From Epiperipatus broadwayi (Eukaryota; Onychophora; Udeonychophora; Euonychophora; Peripatidae), in NCBI GenBank assembly GCA_028023455.1, contig JAQFVV010012441.1, positions 2,601,911 through 2,665,910 on the forward strand: a stretch of DNA of 64,000 nucleotides, read 5' to 3'. Below are positions 24,786-38,162 of the stretch, piece after piece. How positions within the stretch are numbered: position 1 is the stretch's first letter; each line of letters starts with the position of its first letter. The notes below the pieces were generated by a model, which searched no databases, was not told the DNA's origin, and worked only from the letters and a program-made list of their open reading frames with translations. A program made the translations under genes and the position numbers.

Positions 24786-26227
24786 AGATAAATACCAGCA
24801 TTGAATTATGTGAAATATAGTCACAGAGATAAACCTCTATCTTAAATACACTGTTAAATATATTCTGGATAAGCATATTGCTAAACCAGAATAAATATAT
24901 AAGTCAACTTTTCTTTAATAAAGTTTAATAAAGCAGCACCCATATTGCCAATAATATTTACTTACAAAGTTTGACCTCGCATTAAAATATCAGCAAATTC
25001 ATTGGTGGTTTGATTGGATGATTTGTTAAATTTTGTTAAAGTAAGTTGATTTACATACAAAAATAAATAATATTTGATTAATTCATTGGTGGGAGCGTGC
25101 CTTCTTGCATTTCAATATTGTTCTGTATATTACATAAAAAAATATTAATAATTAAACCCATGAAAACAATTTTTAATATAACTACTAAATGAACTAATGG
25201 ACGTTCTAATGCATCCTTTGGAAAATGAGTTTATGTGTTATTTTATCTGATTAATTTCGTCTTATTTACATTATTTCTTTTATTTTGAATAGTATACTTA
25301 TATTTAAATGTGTGTGCCTTTTATATATTTATAAAATTTGAGAAATTATCTGACTGATTATAATAGAAATAGGAATTAATGGCTCTCTTCTCCAATGTTC
25401 TAAATATTAAAATTTTTTAAATTTAGTTTTGGAGTCATATATTTAGCAAAAGACGCAATAATATCAAATAAAACCTTAATTTGTAAAAGATTTATATATT
25501 AAAATTTCTTTATGAAGATTAAAAATTTAAGCAGGAGCTTTGTTATTAGTCTTGATTAATTAGTTTTCATTTTCTCAACATCTTTTAATTTAATACAATA
25601 TGAAATAAACAATGATAATTCTTTGTTTTAGTGCCATCTATTGTCAACTTGAAAAATCAATGATTAATCCTATCTCCAAACTTGTTTCTGACTTTTGATC
25701 TTTACTATAAATGAAGATTTAGTATTCAAACCTAGAATCAGACCTGTTATTTGTCTGGTAATCGTCTTTAATTTCTATTTTGTTATTAAGATAAAAGTTC
25801 GAAAATAAAAAAAGCCCTAAAGTTTTGAACCCTAACCAACCTGTTTGTATAGTTACTTATATAGATGTGACTCCAGATTGTAATTATATTTTTAATGTCA
25901 TTTCTTTTCTAACTAGATACCTTTTTTTGCCTAGCTGGGAATGTTCATACCTGCACACCATTTGAAATTTTAGTTTACTACAGGTGGTCTAATGGCATTA
26001 GAATAAAGAACTGCTCTTGTTAATTTTATATTATAGTAAACTAGTCAAAGATGATAATATATTGGTGTACACATTCTTCACCAGGGCGGCAGGGGGAGGG
26101 GGTGCTTTTAGTTAAAAAGAAAACTGAAATTACTAAAATATATAACTGCTGAGACATGATCAGATTATATAACTTTACATATAAGTTGACTTAGATTCGA
26201 ATCTTAGACTTTTTAATATATATATAT
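24786..26227. other. No gene seen; likely intron of the V-ATPase gene
   Basis: AT-rich sequence upstream of the V-ATPase exon. I searched by eye for the preceding N-terminal coding exon (a conserved YGYVxxVSGP-type block) and did not find it here. Confidence 0.4.
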
Positions 26228-26327
26228 TCCATATGTCATAGCATCGGTCGAACCCGCAACAACCGTCTGCAACCAACTGCTTGCTTGCAAGGCGGCTGTG
26301 CTGACCTCTCGGCTAACAACGCTTGAC
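26228..26327 (-). mobile_element. tRNA-derived SINE (family A), minus strand
   Basis: Same family as 1473-1612, with about 10 bases lost in the CCGGGACGCG segment next to the B box. It lies about 500 bp before the V-ATPase exon, so probably in its intron. Target duplication is not clear. Confidence 0.88.
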
Positions 26328-26768
26328 AATTTTTTGATATATTTAGCTTTGATAGTGAAGTAGGATTAAATATGGTTTCTAGATGCATAACTACATTTAT
26401 TTCAGTTCTGATTACAAGATTGGGAATTATAATTTACTATCATTCCATAACCACTATTATTGAATCTCGCAATAGACGCCATTATTAATACATTGAGAGC
26501 TGTTTTTGATACATAATGTAATATTTATAAATTAAAACTATTAAAAAAAATCAGCCATTTTTTAAAATTATTAATTAATATAATTTACTTAAAACGGGAA
26601 CTGTTTTCCAATTTATGTTTTACTTAACTTTAACATGATTTTTATTTCAACTCTTTTTGTCACTGTTATCTTAAGGGTAGTTTATTTTTTGGTACAAATA
26701 TGTTTTATATTTTTAGTCCCAAATTATTAATTTTTGTTTCACTCTTTGAAAAGTACAGAACTCAGTAA

Positions 26769-28531
<1,763 letters not shown>

Positions 28532-29250
28532 ACATTCTGAAAACAATAAAAGTACCAAACTCTCCATTCAGTAGTGCCACCAAGTGCAAGCCTTTGTAAT
28601 TGTGCATAAAATTTCTATCTAGTACCTAATCATCCAACATTCCCAGACTAATTTCTAGCTTGTGGTTCTCATCAGTGAGGAGCCTTGGATTTGAGACCAC
28701 TGCACCTAGATCTTAGGATTCAGTACAATCCTCCGGAAGACACCTTTTACCTATTTGGTTAGCTATAAAACTAGGAGCCCAAGATGAAAACATCATAATG
28801 TTTCCAACCCAAGCTCATCTGCTTATACAGTCATATAGATCTAATCTTAGTTCAGTATCTATACATTTTGGTCTCTTTGGTTTTTTATATGACTGTATAA
28901 GCAAATGAGCTTGGGTTGGAAACATTATGGTGTTTTCATCTTGGACTCTTCTAGCTTTACAGTTAACTAAATAGGTAAAAGGTGGCTGCTGAAGGGTTAC
29001 ATTGGATCCTAAGATCTATGTGCAATGCTCTCAAACCCAAGACTCCTCACTGATAAAATCCACAGGCTAGAAACTAGTCTGGGGATGGATGTTGGATGAG
29101 TGGACACTAAATATAAATTTTATGCACAAAATTTCCCACATCTATTGATTACAAAGGCTTGCACTTGGTGGCACTACTGAATGGAGAGTTTGGTGCTCTA
29201 ATTGACAGCATGTGCGAGCATGTGAAATGGTGATCATGTGACATTCTGAA
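28532..29250. mobile_element. Long foldback element, family B copy 1
   Basis: The palindrome runs 28554-29194. The left arm begins ACCAAACTCTCCATTCAGTA and the right arm ends in its mirror. Arms of about 300 bp match through AGTGCAAGCC, the CCCAGACTA block and an inner AAACATYATRRTGTTTCCAA block. ACATTCTGAA flanks the whole at 28532-28541 and 29241-29250, which I take as a 10-bp target duplication with about 45 bp of non-palindromic sequence on the right. No ORF. Copies lie at 46943, 56517 and 63051. Confidence 0.88.
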
Positions 29251-29576
29251 GATGGTAGTAATTGCTATTAGGCTAATATTATATGCTGAAATTTACAAAT
29301 TTAACATCACTTAAGCATTGTATGTTTTGCATCTCATCATCAATTTTCATCACAAGAAAAGTGAAGAATAATAAGTTTTATCAATTTAAGAAAATGATTT
29401 AGTGAACATATTCATATATATAGAAATTGTTTTATCTCTCAATTTATTTTCATGATTTCATTAATATATTTTGTTTGTTAGTTTTGTTGATATTTTTTAT
29501 TATATATTTTAAATTTTTATTGTAGATTTACACTTATGGCGTACATATGTTAAAAATGTCTATACTGCATACATAT
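29251..29576. other. No gene seen
   Basis: AT-rich spacer between a foldback element and the LINE insertion. Confidence 0.5.
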
Positions 29577-29590
29577 ATATTTAAGATTTA

Positions 29591-29686
29591 CATACATCGT
29601 CACTTCCGGTTCGTAATGGCCGGTCATACAAGGTCTTTACCTGCTTAAATTTGACGAGAATTAGGCGATACGAATCAAAATAAAAG
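29591..29686 (+). promoter_or_regulatory. 5' UTR / presumed internal promoter of the LINE
   Basis: About 96 bp between the target duplication and the first ATG. It includes a CpG-containing stretch (CATCGTCACTTCCGGTTCG, then GGCCGG) that contrasts with the AT-rich surroundings. Full-length non-LTR elements usually carry an internal promoter here; promoter activity is inferred, not visible. Confidence 0.5.
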
Positions 29687-31354
29687 ATGGGGAGGAAGAG
29701 TAAAAAAACCCAGAAGTCAAAGTGAGTATTACTAATGATAAAGATAATCTAAAGGATTTAGTTGATAGTAATTTGGAAGAAAATAAAAACGGCAAAGATA
29801 AAATGTCCGATAAGCCTAGGTTAAATGAACGTAAATTAGAAAAAATTAATGGCGATACTGAATTAAATAAATTTAGAGATGAAAGTGATGGTAATAGTAT
29901 TAACGTTAAACTGCAACTATTGCAAACAAAAAATCATGGGAGTAAGACTTCAGGCATTGATAGAGAAAATACTAGAACAATACTTGACGGTGGCTCACAT
30001 AATAACGTTGGATTAGAAAGATCAGAGCGGGAAATATTAAAACATAGTAAGAGAAGGAAAATGGATAATGATGAAAGTTATGACTCGCCGGATGAGAGGA
30101 GTACACAAACTACTTCAATAAAACAAATCGTAGCTAATTCAAAATTAATAAAAATAGTAAATGAATCAGGTAATCAAAAAGAATTAATTAAAAAAGCAAC
30201 AACAAATTTTGCTGAACTTAACGATAACGTTCCAGAAAATAAAAGTACAAATAGACTTACCACTAAATCTTTTGTTACCTTAAACTCTTATTGGGAAAAA
30301 TTTTTCATAAGCTGCATGTCACCAAGTACATCAATTTTTAGTTTAGTTATGCAAACAAATGACACTACAGGAGAACATGTGCTTGACAAACCAGATCTTA
30401 ATGAATATTTAAAAGTACTCGATGCCCAGGAATTGATTAGCACGGGTAAATATACGGCCTTTTTTCCTGCTAGAGGGTTTGTTTCAATAGAATATTACAA
30501 TAAAGAACAAAAAGAAAGAGCAGAAAACTTAATTAAAGAAATACAAAAAAAAAAAAATTTACTATGTAACAAAAGATCCAAACCCATTAATTTATGGAAG
30601 AATACTACACACTCCACTGAGTTTCAATATTGAATATTTTAAAATGCAGATAGGCAATTATGCCGAGGTAATAAATATGGAAAGGGAAATGACGGTGGAT
30701 GTAGCCTTTCAAATTCCATCAAATGCATGGAGGGTAGGGCTAAAGTTGAAGAAAGGTGTAATGAAAGAACAGCTTCCACATAGATTATTAAAGGATAAAA
30801 TGCCCATTTCCTTAGTTATAAGGGGTAGACCACCTTTGTGTTTTAGATGTGACAAAGTTGGTCATATAGCAGCGATGTGTGATATGGGGAATTGCATAAA
30901 GTGTAATAAATTCGACCGAATGAATCACCTATGTAATAATTCGCCAATAAAGACATGGGCTAGTATAGTTAATAACAATAGAGAAGAGGATAAATGTATG
31001 AAGAACATATATAATGAAATTAATACAGATATATTAACCGATGCTGAGCATTTATCAGTTGAACCTGACACACATGCTGGTAGTAGTAAAACCTCTGAAG
31101 ATGATTATGACACTGACTCACGGATGGAAAGTGTGGTGGAAGACAGGGATATCGTAACTCTATTGGTAGAATCTCTCAAACAACAAGTAAATAAAAAGGA
31201 ATGCAGAAGAAAAACCAACATGGAAGATACAGCTGATGAGGGCAATAATGATAATAAGCAAGCAAATACTGATGTGCTAACATTGCCTATTCAGGATAGA
31301 GAACCTTTAAATGATGATGTTAATGATAAGGAATATGATGAAAAAAAAAACTAA
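29687..31354 (+). pseudogene. LINE ORF1: RNA-binding protein with CCHC zinc knuckle, frameshifted
   Basis: The likely start is ATG 29687, giving a basic N-terminus MGRKSKKTQKSK. This frame stops at 29723-29725, and the long frame picks up at 29722 as GTG, so an indel separates them. The frame then runs to 30633, with lysine/asparagine-rich sequence and then a folded segment around NSYWEKFFISCM. A second shift falls in an A-run (about 30542-30556). Beyond it the next frame reads YVTKDPNPLIYGRILHTP and runs to 31354. That part holds the Tx1-like block ending RGRPPLCFRCDKVGHIAAMC (CX2CX4HX4C) plus a following CxxC, then an acidic tail. Expected role: binding the element RNA in the ribonucleoprotein particle. 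Total about 555 codons if the shifts are ignored. Confidence 0.88.
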
Positions 31355-34300
31355 ATTAAAAGAGGATAATTTGTGGAGTAATATTCATATAAATTGACAA
31401 ATCTTTTGCCAAAGCATAAATAAAGCACTAAATATAATATCAATTAATGTAAGAGGTATGAATGGAGGTGATAAAGCAGATAAGGTTGTGGATTACATAG
31501 CATCTCAGAAATATAATATTATAATTTTAACTGAAACAAAGATTAGTGACAAAACATCCCCATGGATTATTGAAAAACTCGCAAATAAAAATTTATTTTT
31601 GTACAAACCTAACATGAAATCATCACAAGGAGTGGCAGTGCTAATAAATATGAGCTCTGGTATAAGAAATATACAAATAATATTGTTACAAGGAAACTAT
31701 GTGGTGGTGTCCTTTGTCATTTTTGACCAGCTTCATTACCTAATTGTGGTGTACTCGATTTCTAAGGGTAATGATATACCTAACGTGATTCATAGTGTCC
31801 AGAATAAGTTGTTACAAAAGTCGGGTATTGTTGTGGTGGGAAGTGATTTTAAGTGCTCTTACCAGAATATTCCCAAACTCCTAGAACAGAAATTGGAAAT
31901 GATTGCTGTGTACCCGTTGAAAATGAAATATGGCAAAGATACTTATTCATTTTTTAACAGTAGATACTCCTCACTGATTGATTTGTTTTTTGTATCCAGT
32001 GCTAAAGTTAAGGACTCATTTATTGATACCTCTTTGGTAGCCTTCTCGGACCACTTAAGAATACTTCTCCAGATAAAGAATTATAGTTTAACTAATAATA
32101 AAAGATATGCCTTTACTATAAAGAAGAACATTAGGAGTCAGATTTTCCTTTCGGTTGATCAGATTTCTAACATTATCATAGTGTCGAATTATTACAATCA
32201 GATTTCAAACCTGCCTCCATGTATTGCTTGGCATAAATTCAAAAAATTTATTTCAGACTTGTGCTCTGATAGTTCGAATAATATGATGTCCCAAAATCAA
32301 ATGAAAAATAGAATTATAGAGATTAATAAAACAATGAGTGTCATTTCTGAATTGGGTGAAAATAAAGATCTGGTTGGTAAACTACAACAAGAATATAATA
32401 ATATATATAGGAAAGTGCATGAAGATACAGATACATTAAGACTAAGAAAATTAATTCCGGGGCTGGGACAAATATTAAAATCAACCATTAATTATGCAAA
32501 AATTTATATACCTCACACAAATGGTATAGCATCTATGAAGACAATAGAAGATTCTCTAATATCAGGTGATGAGGTTGATGAATATATGGTTGAAAGACTG
32601 AAACAGACCATGGGTAATCGGGACATTGATGGTCATCAATATAGGATAATTACAAAGCAAACAGGGAAGGAATATATTTCGTGTCAAGAAATTACAGATG
32701 AAATTAATAGATTGAAAATGCAAACAGTATTGGCTAATGATGTGATCCCAGCATCAGTTTATAAACAAATCACTTATCTTATGATAGGGCCTATGTTAAA
32801 ATATTTTAATCAGATGTGCTCTCAAAGATTTGAATGGCCCAGCATAAATAAAAGAGTAATCTTTAGTGTTAAAAAAGAAAGGAACACATTAATACCTAAA
32901 TTTGAAGACCTAAGAAATATATCGATTGAGGATATAGATTCTAAAATACTGGCAAGAATCCTACAAAGAAAATTGTTTAGAAGTGTCAGTGACAAAATTT
33001 CAACAGCGCATCATGCTGTGAAAGGTAAGAGAGCGATAAATACAGCTCTTAAAATACAAGAAGCTATCAAGTATGCCAAGGCCTTGAATCTGATTCAGTA
33101 CTTTGCATTGAAAATTGACTTTAAATCTGCATTTGACTTGGTTGACTGGGCTTATCTATTTAATGCCCTAAATGGGCTGATAAAAGATGGATAAATATTT
33201 AATAAATGCAATAATTAATTATATTACTAATAATAAAATTTCTTATAAAAACTTTATGAGGAGGTCGGAGTTCTTTATCCCTAGTAAAGGTATCCCACAG
33301 GGTTCTCTGTTGGCAGCACTCTTATTTGCTATTTATGTGGACCCTATGGTAAAGGAAATAGAAAAAATAATTAACGGAATCTACCTGCCCCATTTGGGAA
33401 TTTCAATAAAAGTAACGGTCTTTATAGATGACATAATAATAATTTTTGAAAACAGCTATAATATTGATATAGTTATAAATAAGGTTAGAAAATTCCAACA
33501 GGCTACAGGATCAGTAGTACAGTTTGCTAAGTTAGCAGCTTGGCAATTGGCAATAGGGAAACGAATACCAAGTGAGTTTTTAGCTCAGCCTAAGTCTTTT
33601 CTTGACCGCCCCCTTTACTTATCCAAAACTAAAATGAATCGTCAGTTAAATCAACTAGTAACAAAAAAAATAGAAGAAAGAATTAATAGTTTTTCATCTT
33701 TTAAACTCTATGAAGTGACTAGAACCAAGATTTTCAATGCAATTGCAATAGGAGTGCTTTGTTATTATGGACCTTGGTTGAAACTTTACAACAAAACTAT
33801 CCAAAAGATTATACAGATGGCAAAGAAGTTCATATGGGGGAAGAAATCTAGCCTCCTCTCAACCTCTGTACTCCAGCAACCAATAGATAAAGGTGGGCTT
33901 AACTTAATCGATCCAAAAGCTTATGTTAATTTTATTACGCCAGGGCATATTTGAATGTAATGAAGGATCAGTCCTTTAGTCCTCCAATGGGAGATATAAG
34001 AATTTACAATGAAGGAGCTGAGAGAAGATCACATCTTGCGGACATGTTTATGACATACAAAGATTTACAAGATGATCTAAATGTTCAAAGTCTAGATGGA
34101 ATAAAATATAAAGATTTAACAAAAGGAGATTATCAAAATGAGAATGCGTGGTTGGGCTGTTCACTGAAAAGTGTTTTTAAAAGTTCCACTCGATATATAC
34201 GGCTCAATCATCCATGAAGTTTATTTTTAAGCTGATAAATGGAATCCTGTCGACTACCTCCTACCTTAATAAAAGGCTGGGGATGGGGTTAGATGATGTG

Positions 34301-34654
34301 TGTATGTTTTGTAAGAAGAGAAAGGAAACATTTATGCACCTGCTTGAGGAATGCCAGGCATTCAGGGATATGAAATCACAAGTCTTTCATATGCCAATAA
34401 TAGACCTAAAGGATCTGATAAAAAAATATGTGATTAGGTTTAATCCGCATAATGCAATGATTATAATCCATGCATTAAAAACAATATGGCTAATTAGATG
34501 TTCTTTGGTATTTGACAATAAAAAATTCAACTGGCTGAGAAAGCTGGAGAGAGATTGGAGTGATTACTTTAACCTATGTTTAAAATATTGGCTAAAGAAT
34601 ACTGTAGAATCAGTGTGGGGAGGGTCTGCTCTATCCACATGTGAAATATGGTAG
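31335..34654 (+). pseudogene. LINE ORF2: endonuclease and reverse transcriptase, broken
   Basis: ATG-ATG at 31335 overlaps the end of ORF1 and is in frame with the long ORF2 frame, but a TGA at 31395-31397 interrupts it. The usable frame resumes at 31398. Endonuclease motifs: ISINVRGMN near 31440, LTETKI near 31530, GSDFKC near 31840 (usual GDFN, with N replaced by K), DLFF near 31980 and SDH near 32050. Reverse transcriptase: KIDFKSAFDLVDW near 33115, then after a frameshift at about 33185 PQGSLLAALLFAIYVDP near 33295 and the catalytic box FIDD near 33424 (usually YADD). Further shifts at about 33950 and 34210 lead to a C-terminal CMFCKKRKETFMHLLEEC (CX2CX7HX4C). In-frame spans: 31398-33194, 33187-33954, 33951-34217, 34214-34654. 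About 1100 codons. Confidence 0.9.
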
Positions 34655-34850
34655 GTAAACATCATTTCCAGTCTGAGAATGTATTAGTAAGGTAAAGAAA
34701 GACAACATGTAAATCACTGAGGAAAATACCCCAAGTATTATGACAGTAGTTGAAGAAATGTTGTTAGAGGAACTTAAATAACCTTTGTAATTATGTAAAT
34801 TTTTTTGGTTTTTAATAAAGAATATTATTTTAAATAAAAAAATAAAAAAA
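34655..34850 (+). other. LINE 3' UTR and A-rich tail
   Basis: About 196 bp after the ORF2 stop, with TTTTTAATAAAG (polyadenylation-like signal) at about 34810-34821 and a tail of A-runs broken by single T residues. The A-rich tail indicates L1-type target-primed integration, unlike the (GAT)n tails of the RTE fragments. Confidence 0.85.
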
Positions 34851-34864
34851 ATATTTAAGATTTA

Positions 34865-35070
34865 TTATTATTAAATGAGTTTTGGTATTTGTGTAAGGGC
34901 TTGGAACTAAATGAAGCAGATATGGAAAACTATTATAATAAATTATGATATAATACTCAGAAAAGGTATAAAAATTAAATAAATTTCTAAATTATTTAAA
35001 TAGTATAAAATTTAAGTAGCATAATTATTTGAAGTATATTTTACATCTTTATTTAATTATTATATTACAA
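34865..35070. other. No gene seen
   Basis: AT-rich spacer between the LINE and the perfect hairpin. Confidence 0.5.
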
Positions 35071-35319
35071 TTGCATCCAAAACTTCTTTCATGTTTATTG
35101 CTTTGCTTCTATTAAATCTATTTGTAAGAAAGAGCTTAATTTTTTTTCAAATTCTTGAAGAAGACTCCGAGTGAATTGAAACTGCCAATAACAATTTTTT
35201 ATTGGCAGTTTCAATTCACTCGGAGTCTTCTTCAAGAATTTGAAAAAAAATTAAGCTCTTTCTTACAAATAGATTTAATAGAAGCAAAGCAATAAACATG
35301 AAAGAAGTTTTGGATGCAA
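35071..35319. repeat. Perfect inverted repeat: 119-bp arms, 11-bp spacer
   Basis: The left arm 35071-35189 (starts TTGCATCCAAAACTTCTTTC, ends ACTGCCAAT) and the right arm 35201-35319 are exact reverse complements at every base I compared. The spacer is 11 bp. The first pair outside the arms mismatches. I see no transposon-like target duplication. Transcription from either strand would give a very long perfect double-stranded RNA hairpin. Confidence 0.95.
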
Positions 35320-35449
35320 CTGGATAACAGAGATAATAATTAAATGGTCAACAGCTTAGAAATTTTGACATTCGATTGTCAAAATGGTAATTATATCAGT
35401 TTTATTCTAGTAACCAAATTGAATTTCTTATATCTTTCTTGGCTGAGCC

Positions 35450-35520
35450 TTAATCCAAGAATCTAATCTCAATCTTTCCACTCTACCACTCTTCTAATTT
35501 GCCCAGGATTTAGCCAAATG
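35450..35520 (-). repeat. Decayed tRNA-related SINE fragment, family C-like
   Basis: On the minus strand: GAAGAGTGGTAGAGTGGAAA and then GATTAGATTCTTGGATT, resembling the copies at 1399 and 27799. The B box is eroded. Confidence 0.4.
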
Positions 35521-35889
35521 ATTATAAATAAATATTTAAAAAAGTTATTACACAATTAAAAATTTTAAATATATTGTAATTTATAATCATTATTTTTTTA
35601 TTCTAGTGCAAGTAGTTAAATAAATATATATTATATATGCAATCACTTTCTGATTTGTGTAAATATTATATTTCACAACATATTGCTTAATCCAATTTAT
35701 ATATATATGTAGAATAAAAATAACAAATCTTTATTATGAGGTATTAAAGTATTTCTTTTGAATAATTATATTTCATAATAGTATTTAGACCTGCAATGGC
35801 TACAACATGTTTTGTAACATAAATACAATAACCAGTATTTGATACTGCTCTTAAGAAAAGTATTATTTTATGATATAAGTATGGTTCCA

Positions 35890-36640
35890 AATTACCTTTT
35901 TTACTATAAGCATTATTTACAATAAGGATTATAAAATTTGTATATATATAACCATAAAATCAGAAAAAAATGGAGAAATAAAATTACTTTTCTTTAGTAT
36001 GGATTCTAACTGGATTCAGTTGATTGCTTTCTTGCGATCTATTTTTATAATGAATATATTTGATTTTTATTATTGTAACATTATTTACAATAAATATTAT
36101 ATTATTTGTATAAAAAAAAATGTAAAAATAAAGTATAATCCTAGTTTACAAAAAAATTGAGAAATAAAATTGCTTTCATTTAGAATAAATCAATACAGCT
36201 TGTACCTGGAATCAGTCGGTTGTTTTCTTTTAGGAAAAGAACTATCTGTTTTTATAACAAATACATTTTATTTTTAAAATAGAAATTTATATAACATTTC
36301 AATACCAGCCCCCAAAAAGGAAATTTTAGTACATATTTGTTTTTTAGTTAGTATTGTATTGTTATATTGATATCTATTTTATTTAGAATTTCTAGTATAG
36401 CTGTTAGGCAGTATTTAATTTAATTTGATTTTTATTATTGCAAGCATATTAGAATAAACCAATATAGTTTGTACCCCTGGGATCAGTTGGTTATTTTTTT
36501 AGGAAATGGATTCTGTCTTTATAATAAATACATTTAATTTTTATTATTATAAGTATTATTAACAATAAATATTAAATATTTGTATGAAAAAGTAACCATA
36601 GATTGCAAAAATGGAGAAATAAAATAGTTTGCATTTAAAC
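35890..36640 (+). repeat. Imperfect tandem array, units of about 200-440 bp
   Basis: Three units share GGAGAAATAAAAT (near 35970, 36170 and 36615), a GGAATCAGT(C/T)GGTTGTTTTCTTTTAGGA-like segment, and ACAATAAATATTA. Unit lengths differ because of internal deletions. Non-coding. Confidence 0.75.
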
Positions 36641-38162
36641 TACAAGCACTACGAGATATCGCTAAATCCAAAAAGTATTATAAAATTTACACTATGTGAG
36701 CAAAATTCAAACTAATTTGGTTTTTGCAAAATATGGATATACCTATGAAGATACTGAGACTGACTCCTGTTCAGTTAAAAGAAATCCTCTGAAATCAATG
36801 CATAAGAAAATTTCTCGCAGAATTACTGACTATTTGTATCCTTTGAGGATTAAAATAATGTCTGCTATTAACAACTTTTTATTATTGTCATTTTTCTAGA
36901 TTGTAGTTTTCATGTATGCATTCTCTTCATCTTTATTTATATATAAATCACAGCTGTTGAAAAATTAAAAATACACTGTGAATTTAACACCTGTGGAATG
37001 AAGACTATACCATATTACATACCATAAGTTTGTTTTACACTTCTGCTAAAAATAGCTCATTATATATAACAACTCATTTTGATTGACTAGTTGGTTTGGC
37101 CCATTATCTGAAAAACATTCTGATTTGCTTAGAAAATTCTCAACTTTTTGGGAAACATTTCAGGATACTTACATTTGAAGAACAGAACATAGGCATTGAC
37201 TGCAACATAAGACTTTTCTACAAAACAGTATTATTAAAGAAGTAAAGAAATATATCTAAAAGAAAAGAAAAGCAACACTATCTGAATTCTCTACTAAACA
37301 TCATGTATTTTGTTTTCTTTATTCAATTTACAGTGATAATATGTTATTTATTGTTTTTAATTTGAATATTCTTTGAATAATTACATAAATTGGCGTTAAT
37401 GCAAAACAGATTTAATTGCTAGATATAAGAAACGTTGATGAAAATAAAAACATATAGACTCGAAAGAGAAATTGGCAGCGATGCATGTAGAACAAATTAG
37501 TTGATAACAGCACCTGCTTTAGAGAATTATCATTTGCTTGAAATTTTATGTGACATAATGAGAATAGATTAGTTGCATAATTAGGAAAGGAAAAGAGTGA
37601 AAATGAACCAAAAGACTAATAGTTTGATGTTCTATAGTAATTTTTTTTTTATTTATTTATCTATGTATGTGTTTATTAAGTGGAAAGAAGAAGCTAAGAA
37701 TACACATCATTATTTTGTATACTAGGTAAATCAAAATGATAAATAAGATTATAATCAATAAATAATTGGAAATATGAGGGAAAATATAAAGCACAAAAAA
37801 ATTCATTTAGTTGACAAGAAATTTATGTATAGAGTAAATTGTGCAGATTTTTTAGAAATTAAAAAGAAAATGAATTAGGAGAATGAAGTGAAAGATGAAA
37901 ATTGTAGATCCCATAAAGGTGAAACAAAAAAGGGTGAAATGTGAATCATATAATTATGGAGGGAAAACTATTTATATTTGGTTATTGTTGATATAATAAC
38001 ATTACCTATTAATGATAGTAGAAACTGCTATAAGCATTGGATTTGGAGATGGGAAGCATACATTGATGGGATAAAATAATAGAAATTATCAAAATTCTGA
38101 ATGGGGAGCAAAGCAATACGCTAACAATAAGAACTTAATTTGATGTAGAGAAAGTAATTATA
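36641..38162. other. No confident gene; one coding-like stretch
   Basis: At 36650-36900 (+) the frame at 36696 encodes 67 residues of mixed, charged composition (YEDTETDSCS, then KSMHKKISRRITDYLYPL). It is followed by a good acceptor-like tract (TTTTTATTATTGTCATTTTTCTAG, ending 36899). I recognise no family and no donor pairs with it, so I leave it uncalled. The rest is bare AT-rich DNA. Confidence 0.3.

Larger units (their letters stand above)
29577..34864 (+). mobile_element. Nearly full-length Tx1/L1-group LINE with 14-bp target duplication
   Basis: Perfect ATATTTAAGATTTA repeats at 29577-29590 and 34851-34864 delimit a 5260-bp element (29591-34850). The order is: a 5' UTR starting CATACATCGTCACTTCCGGT, ORF1 with a CCHC zinc knuckle, ORF2 with apurinic-like endonuclease, reverse transcriptase and a C-terminal CxxC..H..C motif, a 3' UTR with AATAAA, and an A-rich tail. 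ORF1 resembles the RNA-binding protein of Tx1-type elements (conserved stretch before RPPLCFRCDKVGH). Both ORFs are broken, so this copy is not autonomous as sequenced. The clade call rests on domain order and motif resemblance. Confidence 0.95.
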
